Assembly (NCBI GenBank): GCA_045544615.1
Contig: JAZPZI010000012.1
Location: 1-43,916, forward strand
Length of the DNA stretch: 43,916 nt
Source of the DNA: CAKSFT01 sp045544615
GTDB lineage: Bacteria > Bacillota > Clostridia > UBA1381
Reading direction: 5' to 3'
The translations under genes were made by a program, and so were the position numbers. The notes under the pieces are model-generated. The model saw only the letters and a list, made by a program, of their open reading frames with translations. It was not told the origin of the DNA and made no database searches. The number at the start of each line of letters is the position of its first letter. Positions within the stretch are counted from its first letter, which is position 1. Shown piece by piece: positions 7,428 through 14,419 of this stretch.

Positions 7428-8711
7428 ATGCAGGACGAAATTTCGCTTGAGAGAAAAAATAAAGAAGAACTAAAGCAGATAGCCCTCGGGCTTGAAGTGC
7501 CAAGGGTGTCCTCGATGAAGAAAGAGGAACTGATTGAGGCGATAAATGCAGCACGTGCTGCACAAAAGCCGAGCGAGGAAAAGAAACCAAAAAGACAGAG
7601 ACCTGCAGATGTTACCGAAGTAACGGGAGTCCTTGAGGTTATGTCGGACGGGTTTGGTTTCCTGCGCTTTGAAAACTATCGCCCGGGCGAAAACGATGTT
7701 TACGTCTCTCCTACACAAATCAGGCGCTTCAACTTAAAAACAGGCGATGAAATATGCGGTGATTCAAGACCATCGGAGGATGAGGATAAGTATTCTCCGC
7801 TACTTTTTGTAAAGACAATCAACTCTGACCCGCTCGAGGTGGCACTAAAACGCAAAAGCTTTGAAAAGCTCACCCCGATCTATCCGAAAGAACGGCTGAT
7901 GCTTGATTGTGACGGGAGCGAAACTGCAAGAATAATTGATATCATAGCACCTCTTGGCAAAGGTCAGAGAGGCATGATTGTTGCACCGCCAAAGGCGGGC
8001 AAGACTACCATAATAAAAGAGATTGCACAGTCTATAACCAAAAATCACCCCGAGGTGCACCTGATTGTACTTTTAATCGATGAGCGCCCCGAGGAGGTAA
8101 CCGACATCAGACGCTCGATTTCGGGAGATGTGATTTATTCGACCTTTGACCAGACACCCGAAAACCATACAAAGGTTGCCGAGATGGTTTTAGAGCGTGC
8201 ATCAAGGCTTGTCGAACAGAAAAAGGATGTTGTGATACTTCTTGATTCGATAACACGCCTTGCAAGAGCATATAACCTGACGGTTACGCCGACAGGAAGA
8301 ACTCTCTCGGGCGGACTCGACCCCGATGCACTGATAAAACCGAAGAAGTTTTTCGGCGCGGCAAGAAATATCGAGGAGGGCGGAAGCCTTACGATTCTTG
8401 CAACCGCACTGGTCGAGACCGGAAGCCGTATGGATGATGTCATCTTTGAGGAGTTCAAGGGCACAGGAAATATGGAGCTGAAGCTCGACAGAAGCTTGCA
8501 GGAGCGAAGAATCTTCCCTGCAATAGATATTCTGAAATCGGGCACAAGACGAGAAGAGGACCTGCTCTCGCAGAGTGAACTTTCGGCAATGTGGAAGTTC
8601 AGGGGCGACCTTTCGGCAAAATCTCCTGTTGATGCAATGAATGTATTACTTCAATATGTGAGAAAAACAAAGAACAACAGGGAAATGACAGATTTGATTG
8701 GCAAAAAATAA
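7428..8711 (+). CDS. rho: Transcription termination factor Rho
   Basis: A 427-residue hexameric RNA helicase that ends transcription. Residues 10-48 form the Rho N-terminal helical domain (KNKEELKQIALGL... MKKEELI). A short basic linker leads to the cold-shock-like RNA-binding fold with DGFGFLRF (RNP1). Walker A APPKAGKT falls near residue 186, Walker B is VVILLDSITRLARAYN, and the Q- and R-loop segment GGLDPDALIKPKKFFGAARN is intact. No large insertion is present between the N-terminal domain and the RNA-binding fold, unlike in many actinobacterial or Bacteroidetes Rhos. It lies late in a long operon, 25 bases after the cvpA-like gene. Confidence 0.97.
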   Translation: MQDEISLERKNKEELKQIALGLEVPRVSSMKKEELIEAINAARAAQKPSEEKKPKRQRPADVTEVTGVLEVMSDGFGFLRFENYRPGENDVYVSPTQIRRFNLKTGDEICGDSRPSEDEDKYSPLLFVKTINSDPLEVALKRKSFEKLTPIYPKERLMLDCDGSETARIIDIIAPLGKGQRGMIVAPPKAGKTTIIKEIAQSITKNHPEVHLIVLLIDERPEEVTDIRRSISGDVIYSTFDQTPENHTKVAEMVLERASRLVEQKKDVVILLDSITRLARAYNLTVTPTGRTLSGGLDPDALIKPKKFFGAARNIEEGGSLTILATALVETGSRMDDVIFEEFKGTGNMELKLDRSLQERRIFPAIDILKSGTRREEDLLSQSELSAMWKFRGDLSAKSPVDAMNVLLQYVRKTKNNREMTDLIGKK

Positions 8712-8732
8712 AGATACAAAAGGGGTAACATT

Positions 8733-10133
8733 ATGAAAGCATTGGAAAAAGAAATTTTAGAAAGAGTAAAAGTCGGCGAGTCAAAGGATGGGGTAAGTGT
8801 TCTTTCGTATGCCGAGTATGTGTACGAAAAGGAAATATGCGAAAAAACCAAGGACGGCGAGATTACAAAAACCGTCAAGGTATGGTCGGATGCGATAAAC
8901 AAGGCGCTTTTGGAGAATAAGCATGTATATATCCCGGATATGGGTGAGGACATATACCTTGAGGATGCTATTATGATGAGGTCGGGATATAGCCTGAAGG
9001 TGGCTGAAAATCAGCTTCTGGTAAAATGTCCGAACACTCCTGTTACACTCATCAGAAACGAAAACCTTATCTCGGGCGTAGAGAAGAAAATCGGGCTTTC
9101 AAACCCTGATTCTGACATTACGGTTGAGGGTGGAATCTGGAGTGCAAACGAGCCGGAAAACGGATTTGACAACGGAAACATAAGACTTCGTGTTGACAGA
9201 GAACACTCAATCGAGGGCGTTTTTGCTGTAATGGTTTTCTCAAATGTTGTAGATATTACAATTAAGAACTTGAAGTTCAGGGATTCAAAGTCGTATGCTG
9301 TACAGATTTCAAACTGTGAGGGTGCATTCATAAGCGATATTGAGTTTTTGAATTTCCACAAAGACGGCATACATATGAATGGCTCGATAAAGTATGCGAT
9401 TGTGAGAAATCTCTCGGGAGTTGGCATGGGTGATGATATGGTTGCCATGAACGCCTGGGACTGGAAAACATCCGCAATGAGTTTCGGAACACTTGAGAAG
9501 ATTATAGTTGAGAATATAACAAGTACCCATAACGAAATCCGACTTCTCCCGGGAAGAAAGACATACATAAGCGGTGAGAAGAATGATTGTATGATAAAGG
9601 ATACAATCATGAGAAACATCAAGGGTGTGTATACATTCAAGCTCTATTCACAGCCAAATATTCATGATACTAAAGACCGCTCGGAAATCCCGGGAAATAT
9701 CGAGAATGTTTATTTTGAAAATATCGATTTCCCTGAAGTATCTGCAAGCGGATTCGGCGGTTTGCCTGTTGAGGGACTTTTTGATGTATGCGTTGACACC
9801 AAGGATGTTTACTTTAATAATATCAGAATAAAGAACACCATCTCGGAATTTGAAAAGATGGGTGTAAAGCTTATTAAGGTTGGTCCACTTTCTGCAACCT
9901 GGAAGGGCGGAAAGGTAAACCCTGAAGAATGGACCGAGGTGTTTGCGCCGGACGATATCTGCACAGCAGAGAATCTGCATATCGGCAAAATCAGTTTTTC
10001 GGACAGGGATGTAGTGCCGGCCGATGAGAAGGTTATAGTTTGTGAGAAAAAACAGACGCTAAACCCTGATTATCCGAACACCTTGCCAAAGGGCGGAACG
10101 GGCTACGGAATAGTAAAAAATGTTATATTTTAA
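8733..10133 (+). CDS. Right-handed beta-helix glycosidase-like protein (GH28-like), cytoplasmic
   Basis: A 466-residue protein with a pectate-lyase/polygalacturonase-type solenoid. An N-terminal cap (AINKALLENKHVYIP) is followed by repeated Ile/Asn/Val rungs. The acidic motifs KDGIHMNG (about residue 210) and GDDMVAMNAWDW (about 232-243) sit where GH28 enzymes carry NxDG and DD catalytic residues. There is no signal peptide, so it should act in the cytoplasm on imported oligosaccharides. It follows rho by 21 bases with its own AAAGGGG ribosome site and ends just before a terminator, so it appears to be the last gene of the rho operon. The substrate cannot be told from sequence. An epimerase or lyase on the same fold is an alternative. 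Confidence 0.72.
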   Translation: MKALEKEILERVKVGESKDGVSVLSYAEYVYEKEICEKTKDGEITKTVKVWSDAINKALLENKHVYIPDMGEDIYLEDAIMMRSGYSLKVAENQLLVKCPNTPVTLIRNENLISGVEKKIGLSNPDSDITVEGGIWSANEPENGFDNGNIRLRVDREHSIEGVFAVMVFSNVVDITIKNLKFRDSKSYAVQISNCEGAFISDIEFLNFHKDGIHMNGSIKYAIVRNLSGVGMGDDMVAMNAWDWKTSAMSFGTLEKIIVENITSTHNEIRLLPGRKTYISGEKNDCMIKDTIMRNIKGVYTFKLYSQPNIHDTKDRSEIPGNIENVYFENIDFPEVSASGFGGLPVEGLFDVCVDTKDVYFNNIRIKNTISEFEKMGVKLIKVGPLSATWKGGKVNPEEWTEVFAPDDICTAENLHIGKISFSDRDVVPADEKVIVCEKKQTLNPDYPNTLPKGGTGYGIVKNVIF

Positions 10134-10141
10134 TGGTTCAG

Positions 10142-10170
10142 GCCGGGAATGATTTCCGGCTTGAATTTTT
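10142..10170 (+). terminator. Rho-independent terminator ending the long operon
   Basis: An 8-bp stem (10142-10149 with 10153-10160, one G-U) and a 3-base loop are followed by TTGAATTTTTTT. It lies 8 bases after the glycosidase stop and closes the 1275-10133 unit. Confidence 0.85.
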
Positions 10171-10182
10171 TTGAAAAAAATG

Positions 10183-10211
10183 TTGATTTTATTTTGTTTT
10201 TATTGTATAAT
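10183..10211 (+). promoter_or_regulatory. Sigma-A promoter
   Basis: TTGATT (10183-10188), 17 bases, TATAAT (10206-10211). Transcription would start near 10218, which excludes the upstream in-frame ATG at 10149 as start of the next gene. Confidence 0.8.
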
Positions 10212-10274
10212 GTAATTTGTATATTTTTAAAAAGCAATGTAATGATTGACAATACCGAGAAGGAGGACGGCAGA

Positions 10275-10814
10275 GTGAATTATATCGAAAGCCCCATCTT
10301 TGCCGGACCATCAAAAGACGGCGGAAAGATTTTCAAGGCAAACCCGAGAATGGCAAAAAATCGTGCAAACAGACTTATACTTGGCAATGTTATCATTTTT
10401 ATGCTTTGTATTATAGCAATAATCTGCGGTATATTCTGTTGCGTTTCGGACCTGGGGCAAAACATAGTATTCAACTATATCGGACAGCTTATCATAATTT
10501 TCTCGGTTGCGATCATGATAGTTCTTGCGGTGACAGGGGTAAAATCGGTTTCTGATTTCAACAACAAGATGTCGAAAATCTATATCCAGATAGACCGTGA
10601 CCGAATGAAGGGGCTCACTCTCGACAGGGAAGAAAGATTTGTATATTTTGATGTAGCATATACAGAAATTGAAAAGATTAAATACAACACAAAAATTATA
10701 ATTATATACTTAAAAAACGGAAAATTTGTTGACTATAATGTGTTTTACAATCCGAGAGAGATTTACACAACCATCAGAAATTTTGCAAATATTGATTTTG
10801 AAGAAGAAAACTAA
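10275..10814 (+). CDS. Small two-helix membrane protein with PH-like tail, unknown function
   Basis: I do not recognise a named family. With a GTG start at 10275 the protein has 179 residues. A soluble, basic N-terminus (to about residue 35) is followed by two hydrophobic hairpin helices (about 37-60 and 70-90). A C-terminal domain of about 75 residues has alternating beta pattern (ERFVYFDVAYTEIEKIKY...IIIYLKNGKFVDY) that resembles a bacterial PH/YcxB-like domain. The start is fixed by AGGAGG at 10261-10266, 8 bases upstream. The alternative in-frame ATG codons at 10149 and 10242 lie before or over that site. A dedicated promoter (10183-10211) and terminator (10813-10850) make it monocistronic. 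Confidence 0.75.
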   Translation: MNYIESPIFAGPSKDGGKIFKANPRMAKNRANRLILGNVIIFMLCIIAIICGIFCCVSDLGQNIVFNYIGQLIIIFSVAIMIVLAVTGVKSVSDFNNKMSKIYIQIDRDRMKGLTLDREERFVYFDVAYTEIEKIKYNTKIIIIYLKNGKFVDYNVFYNPREIYTTIRNFANIDFEEEN

Positions 10815-10850
10815 AACGCTCACGGCAAGGAAAAGGTCGGGGCGTTTTTT
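10813..10850 (+). terminator. Rho-independent terminator
   Basis: AAAACGC (10813-10819) pairs with GCGTTTT (10842-10848) and ends in a T6 run. The stem overlaps the stop of the membrane protein. Confidence 0.7.
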
Positions 10851-10871
10851 GGGTTATACGAGGTGGGAAGA

Positions 10872-11579
10872 ATGGATTTTAAAAATACAGATTGGAAAGC
10901 TGGGGAGTACAGGGACTTTCTTTTGTATCTTGAGAGTCTTGGCGAAGAAAAATATAAAAAATTCAGTTCATCGCTTATTCCGGGCGATACCGAAATGTTC
11001 GGTATCAGAATCCCGACGGTAAGAAAGATTGCAAAGGAAATCCTGAAGACCAACCCCGAAAAATACCTTATGGCTAAAAAGGGTGACATCCACGAGGAGG
11101 TCATAATCGAGGGATTGGTACTCTCGGGCAGGAAAAGTGAATATGCTAAAATGCTTGAGGATATGAAGTACTTTTCGGCCAGGATTTACAACTGGGCAAA
11201 CTGCGACAGCATAACGTTTAAGGGTGTTAAAAACCATAGGGGAAAATTCATAAAGGATGTTGACTGGTTCCTGGAAAATCCCAACCCATGGGCAAAGCGG
11301 ATGGGGATTTTGCACCTTATGAATTTTTACCTGGATATCGACTATATAGATATCGCCCTTGAGAAGGTTGAGAGTGTGAAATCTGAGTTTTACTATGTTG
11401 AGATGATGCAGGCGTGGTTTTTGGCGACTGCATTTGCAAAAGGAAGGGAACAGACGCTTTTGAGCCTTGAGCGTGGCAAGTTCTCCGACCGTGTAATGAA
11501 TATGGCGGTCAGGAAGATCAGGGAATCCTTAAGGATTTCAAGAGAAGATAAAGAGTTGGTGCTGAAGTTCAAAAGATAA
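10872..11579 (+). CDS. AlkD-like DNA alkylation repair / HEAT-repeat protein
   Basis: A 235-residue all-helical protein of the AlkD (DNA_alkylation) superfamily. Indicators are the N-terminal FGIRIPTVRKIAKEI, the central NWANCDSITFKGV, and the repeat containing NPWAKRMGILHLMNFYLD. AlkD proteins are HEAT-like solenoids that excise N3- and N7-alkylpurines without base flipping. This protein keeps the Trp-Asp region around the AlkD site (WANCDSI), so glycosylase activity is plausible, but many relatives lack proven activity. ATG 10872 is chosen with AGGTGGG just upstream; an in-frame GTG at 10863 overlaps that site. It ends at a strong bidirectional terminator shared with pheA. Confidence 0.8.
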   Translation: MDFKNTDWKAGEYRDFLLYLESLGEEKYKKFSSSLIPGDTEMFGIRIPTVRKIAKEILKTNPEKYLMAKKGDIHEEVIIEGLVLSGRKSEYAKMLEDMKYFSARIYNWANCDSITFKGVKNHRGKFIKDVDWFLENPNPWAKRMGILHLMNFYLDIDYIDIALEKVESVKSEFYYVEMMQAWFLATAFAKGREQTLLSLERGKFSDRVMNMAVRKIRESLRISREDKELVLKFKR

Positions 11580-11611
11580 AAGAGGCTGCTTAAAACAGCC
11601 TCTTTTATCTT
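11573..11611. terminator. Bidirectional terminator between alkD-like gene and pheA
   Basis: A perfect 16-bp stem, 11573-11588 with 11596-11611, has A-rich and T-rich flanks on both sides, so it works for both converging genes. It overlaps both stop codons. Confidence 0.9.
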
Positions 11612-12425
11612 AAAACTTTCTCTCATATGAGCCCAGGAACCTGAACATCGGTGTTTTCGAGCGGAGCTTTTTCAAGGCATGTTCAATGTCCTCGTTCTCG
11701 CAGTTTCCGTCGAGGTCGACAAAGAAAACATACTGACCAAGCTCCTTTTTCACAGGTCTTGACTCGATTTTTATCATGTTTATATCATACACCGCAAAGA
11801 GTGCAAGTGCATTGAAAAGGCTGCCCGGCTTATGCGAAAGCGAGAATACAAGCGATGTGCGGTCGTGGTCTGTGAGCTTTTCCCTCGGCGTTTTTGAGAT
11901 GACAACGAACCGTGTTGAGTTGTTAGCCTCGTCTCCGCAGTCGGCTCTCAAAATTTCAAGGCCATTGAGCTCGGCACATTCCTTTGTACCAATCATAGCA
12001 GTGTTGCAGTCCTCGGCTGCAAGCTTTGCAGCGGCAGCGGTCGAGTCGGTAAAGATGATTTCTGCATTTGGGAATTCTGTATGTAATAACTGCGAGCATT
12101 GCCCGATTGGTTGCGGGTGGGATGCTATTTTTTTTATGTCCGAAAGCTTTGTCCCGGGTTTTGCTATCAGGTTCTGGCGGATGCTAAGAATATGCTCGGC
12201 AACAATAAACAAATCATCGCAGAAAACAAGGGTGTCGAGTGTCTGATTGATGCTTCCCTCGATTGAATTTTCAATAGGCACAATCGCTGAATCAACAACG
12301 CCTGAACGTACCGCCTCCAAAACAGCAGGGATGGTCTTGAATTGACGGATATCCTCGGTGCCGCCTGTGTATTCGGTTGCGGCAATATGTGAAAATGTCC
12401 CCGTAGGGCCAAGATAACCTAACAT
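11610..12425 (-). CDS. pheA: Prephenate dehydratase
   Basis: A 271-residue monofunctional prephenate dehydratase (prephenate to phenylpyruvate, phenylalanine synthesis). The catalytic domain is about residues 1-180, with the start YLGPTGTFSHIAA and the essential TRF at 171-173. The C-terminal ACT domain is about 190-271, with the phenylalanine-binding ESRP at 221-224 and the GxLxxAL segment. No chorismate mutase domain is fused. The ACT domain predicts feedback inhibition by Phe. It stands alone between a bidirectional terminator and its own promoter, with a GAGGTGA ribosome site. Confidence 0.95.
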   Translation of the reverse strand: MLGYLGPTGTFSHIAATEYTGGTEDIRQFKTIPAVLEAVRSGVVDSAIVPIENSIEGSINQTLDTLVFCDDLFIVAEHILSIRQNLIAKPGTKLSDIKKIASHPQPIGQCSQLLHTEFPNAEIIFTDSTAAAAKLAAEDCNTAMIGTKECAELNGLEILRADCGDEANNSTRFVVISKTPREKLTDHDRTSLVFSLSHKPGSLFNALALFAVYDINMIKIESRPVKKELGQYVFFVDLDGNCENEDIEHALKKLRSKTPMFRFLGSYERKF

Positions 12426-12455
12426 ATAATCACCTCGTAAAAAATCTATAATTAT

Positions 12456-12483
12456 ATTATATCAGCAATTTGAAAAATTACAA
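12456..12483 (-). promoter_or_regulatory. Sigma-A promoter of pheA
   Basis: On the minus strand TTGTAA (12483-12478), 16 bases, TATAAT (12461-12456). The start would be near 12449, giving a short leader before the ATG at 12425. No leader-peptide or attenuator fits in that space. Confidence 0.7.
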
Positions 12484-12499
12484 GAAAAACATTGAGGTG

Positions 12500-12542
12500 A
12501 TACCTTGTATTTTCAAAAAAAATGTGATAAAATACAAGGTAT
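12500..12542 (+). promoter_or_regulatory. 14-bp perfect palindrome in the miaB promoter region
   Basis: ATACCTTGTATTTT (12500-12513) and its exact reverse complement (12529-12542) flank a 15-base A-rich centre. A possible promoter, TTGTAT (12505-12510) and TGTGATAAA (12523-12531), runs through it, so the arms would cover -35 and the start region. It could be an operator or an RNA stem of a longer transcript. Confidence 0.55.
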
Positions 12543-12564
12543 ATAAAGATAAAATGGAGGGAAT

Positions 12565-13983
12565 ATGGCAAAATATATAGAAAAAGAGGAAATTGAGCGT
12601 CAAAAGGAGTTTATAAAAAAGCTAAAAGCCAACTCTGATGCCTTTTTCAAAGCACATAAAAGACGGCCGAGGGCGAATACCGAAACCTATGGTTGCCAGC
12701 AAAATGAAAACGACACCGAACGAATCAGAGGCATCCTTTCTGAGGCGGGGTATGAGTTTTGCGACAGCGCATCGGATGCCGATATTGTTGTATATAACAC
12801 CTGCGCGGTAAGAGAAAATGCCGAGCAGAAGGTGTTCGGAAGAATCGGAATCCTGAAGCACACAAAGGAGCACCGCCCTGATATGATAATATGCCTTTGC
12901 GGGTGCATGGTACAGCAGGAGCATATAACAAAAAAGATAAAGTCGCTCCATAACCACATCGACCTGATATTCGGACCGCACGAGCTTTACCGCTTTGGCG
13001 AGCTTTTATATGATGTGATCGGGAATAAAAAGCCGATTGTGTCAATCCCCGATGTTGACGGTGCGATTGCAGAGGGTATGCCGATTTTAAGAGAGGTCGA
13101 CACAAAAGCCTGGGTATCGATAATGTATGGCTGCAACAATTTCTGCTCATACTGCATAGTGCCATATGTAAGAGGAAGAGAACGAAGCAGAAAGAGCGAG
13201 GAAATCATAAAAGAGATAAAAGAGCTTGTGGAGCGTGGAGTAGAGGAAGTCACACTCTTAGGGCAGAATGTCAACTCATACGGCAAGGACCTTGAGGAGG
13301 AGATTGATTTTTCTGACCTCTTGCGTATGGTAAACGGAATTGATGGGATAAAGCGAATCAGGTTTATGACCTCGCACCCGAAGGATTTTGGAGATAAGCT
13401 GATTGATGCTATGGCGGAGTGTGAAAAGGTATGTCATCAACTGCATCTGCCATTTCAGGCAGGCTCGGACAGAATCCTTGCCGATATGAACAGACGCTAC
13501 ACAAAAGCTGACTATCTTGAAAAAATCGAGAAGGTAAAAAAGAGAATCCCCGACATTTCGCTCTCGACAGATGTTATTGTGGGATTCCCTACAGAGGACA
13601 ACGACGACTTTGAAGAAACACTTGATGTACTAAAAAAGGTCGAGTTTGATAACATCTTCTCCTTTATATATTCAAGGCGTGAGGGTACACCTGCGGCGAA
13701 GCTTGATTTCAGACTCACCGAGGAGGAGATTCACAAAAACTTCAATCGTTTGCTTGAGGTACAAAACGAGATTTCGCTAAAGAAAAATGAGGCATATCTC
13801 GGTACAGTCCAGCTTGTACTGGTTGACGGCGTAAGCAAGAATAATCCCGAGATGTTAACGGGCAGAACCGAGTCGCTAAAGGCGGTAAACTTCAAAGGCG
13901 ACGAGAGTCTTTCGGGTAAGTTTGTAAAGGTTAAAATAACCGAAGCTCATACATGGAGCTTAAATGGAGAAATTGTAGAATAA
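12565..13983 (+). CDS. miaB: tRNA-2-methylthio-N6-dimethylallyladenosine synthase MiaB
   Basis: A 472-residue radical-SAM methylthiotransferase that converts i6A37 to ms2i6A37 in tRNA. The N-terminal MTTase domain carries three cluster cysteines, C44, C80 and C114. The radical-SAM motif is C190-x3-C194-x2-C197 (GCNNFCSYC). A C-terminal TRAM domain is at about 410-472. Its substrate modification is made by MiaA, encoded downstream in the same operon. The gene order miaB, ricA/ymcA-like, mutS, mutL matches the B. subtilis ymcB-ymcA-cotE-mutSL region apart from cotE. The ribosome site is ATGGAGGG. Confidence 0.96.
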   Translation: MAKYIEKEEIERQKEFIKKLKANSDAFFKAHKRRPRANTETYGCQQNENDTERIRGILSEAGYEFCDSASDADIVVYNTCAVRENAEQKVFGRIGILKHTKEHRPDMIICLCGCMVQQEHITKKIKSLHNHIDLIFGPHELYRFGELLYDVIGNKKPIVSIPDVDGAIAEGMPILREVDTKAWVSIMYGCNNFCSYCIVPYVRGRERSRKSEEIIKEIKELVERGVEEVTLLGQNVNSYGKDLEEEIDFSDLLRMVNGIDGIKRIRFMTSHPKDFGDKLIDAMAECEKVCHQLHLPFQAGSDRILADMNRRYTKADYLEKIEKVKKRIPDISLSTDVIVGFPTEDNDDFEETLDVLKKVEFDNIFSFIYSRREGTPAAKLDFRLTEEEIHKNFNRLLEVQNEISLKKNEAYLGTVQLVLVDGVSKNNPEMLTGRTESLKAVNFKGDESLSGKFVKVKITEAHTWSLNGEIVE

Positions 13984-14019
13984 AAAATGACCTGATGGGG
14001 TCGGAAAGTGAGAATAAAA

Positions 14020-14397
14020 ATGGATATTTTTGAAAAGACACAGGAACTCGGTAAGATGATTCAGGAAACAGAGGAAATGAAGAGAATGTTGGCAGCAGAT
14101 GCGGCACAGCAGGCAGATGCAGAGGCGCAGGAATTGTTGAAGGAATTCAATCTCCAGAGAATGAACCTTGCACGTGATATGCAGGAAGAAAAAATTACTC
14201 AGGAAGAGGCAATCAAAAAGAATAACCAGGCTTTTGCCGATATGATGGAAAAGAGCGAGGTTATCAAGGAATATGTAGAGAGCAAAAAGGCGTTTGATGC
14301 CGTTATCGGAAAGATTAACGGAATCTTAAATTTCTACATCACAGGACAGGACCCAAACTGTACTCATAACTGCAGTACATGCGGAGGCTGTCACTAA
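14020..14397 (+). CDS. YlbF/YmcA (RicA-like) family protein with a four-cysteine tail
   Basis: A 125-residue helical protein of the YlbF/YmcA family (LGKMIQETEEMKRMLAADAA...). It ends with a cysteine tail C-x3-C-x2-C-x2-C within the last 12 residues (C114, C118, C121, C124). In B. subtilis, YmcA (RicA), YlbF (RicF) and YaaT (RicT) form a complex that carries [4Fe-4S] clusters, affects RNase Y-dependent mRNA processing and speeds Spo0A phosphorylation. Its position directly after miaB, as in B. subtilis, supports a RicA-like assignment over RicF. The start is uncertain: an in-frame GTG at 14008 adds four residues. The 22-base gap to mutS suggests cotranscription. Confidence 0.8.
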   Translation: MDIFEKTQELGKMIQETEEMKRMLAADAAQQADAEAQELLKEFNLQRMNLARDMQEEKITQEEAIKKNNQAFADMMEKSEVIKEYVESKKAFDAVIGKINGILNFYITGQDPNCTHNCSTCGGCH

Positions 14398-14419
14398 TCT
14401 TATTTTCGGGTGAAGGTAA

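Noticed and set aside
9011..9640. 209-codon minus-strand open frame inside the beta-helix gene
   Set aside because: It is a shadow of the + strand gene; the protein is Ser/Ile/Phe-rich without motifs, and there is no promoter or ribosome site.
10149..10274. Longer N-terminus for the small membrane protein
   Set aside because: The region contains the terminator tail and the promoter TTGATT-N17-TATAAT, so the mRNA starts after that ATG; AGGAGG points to GTG 10275.
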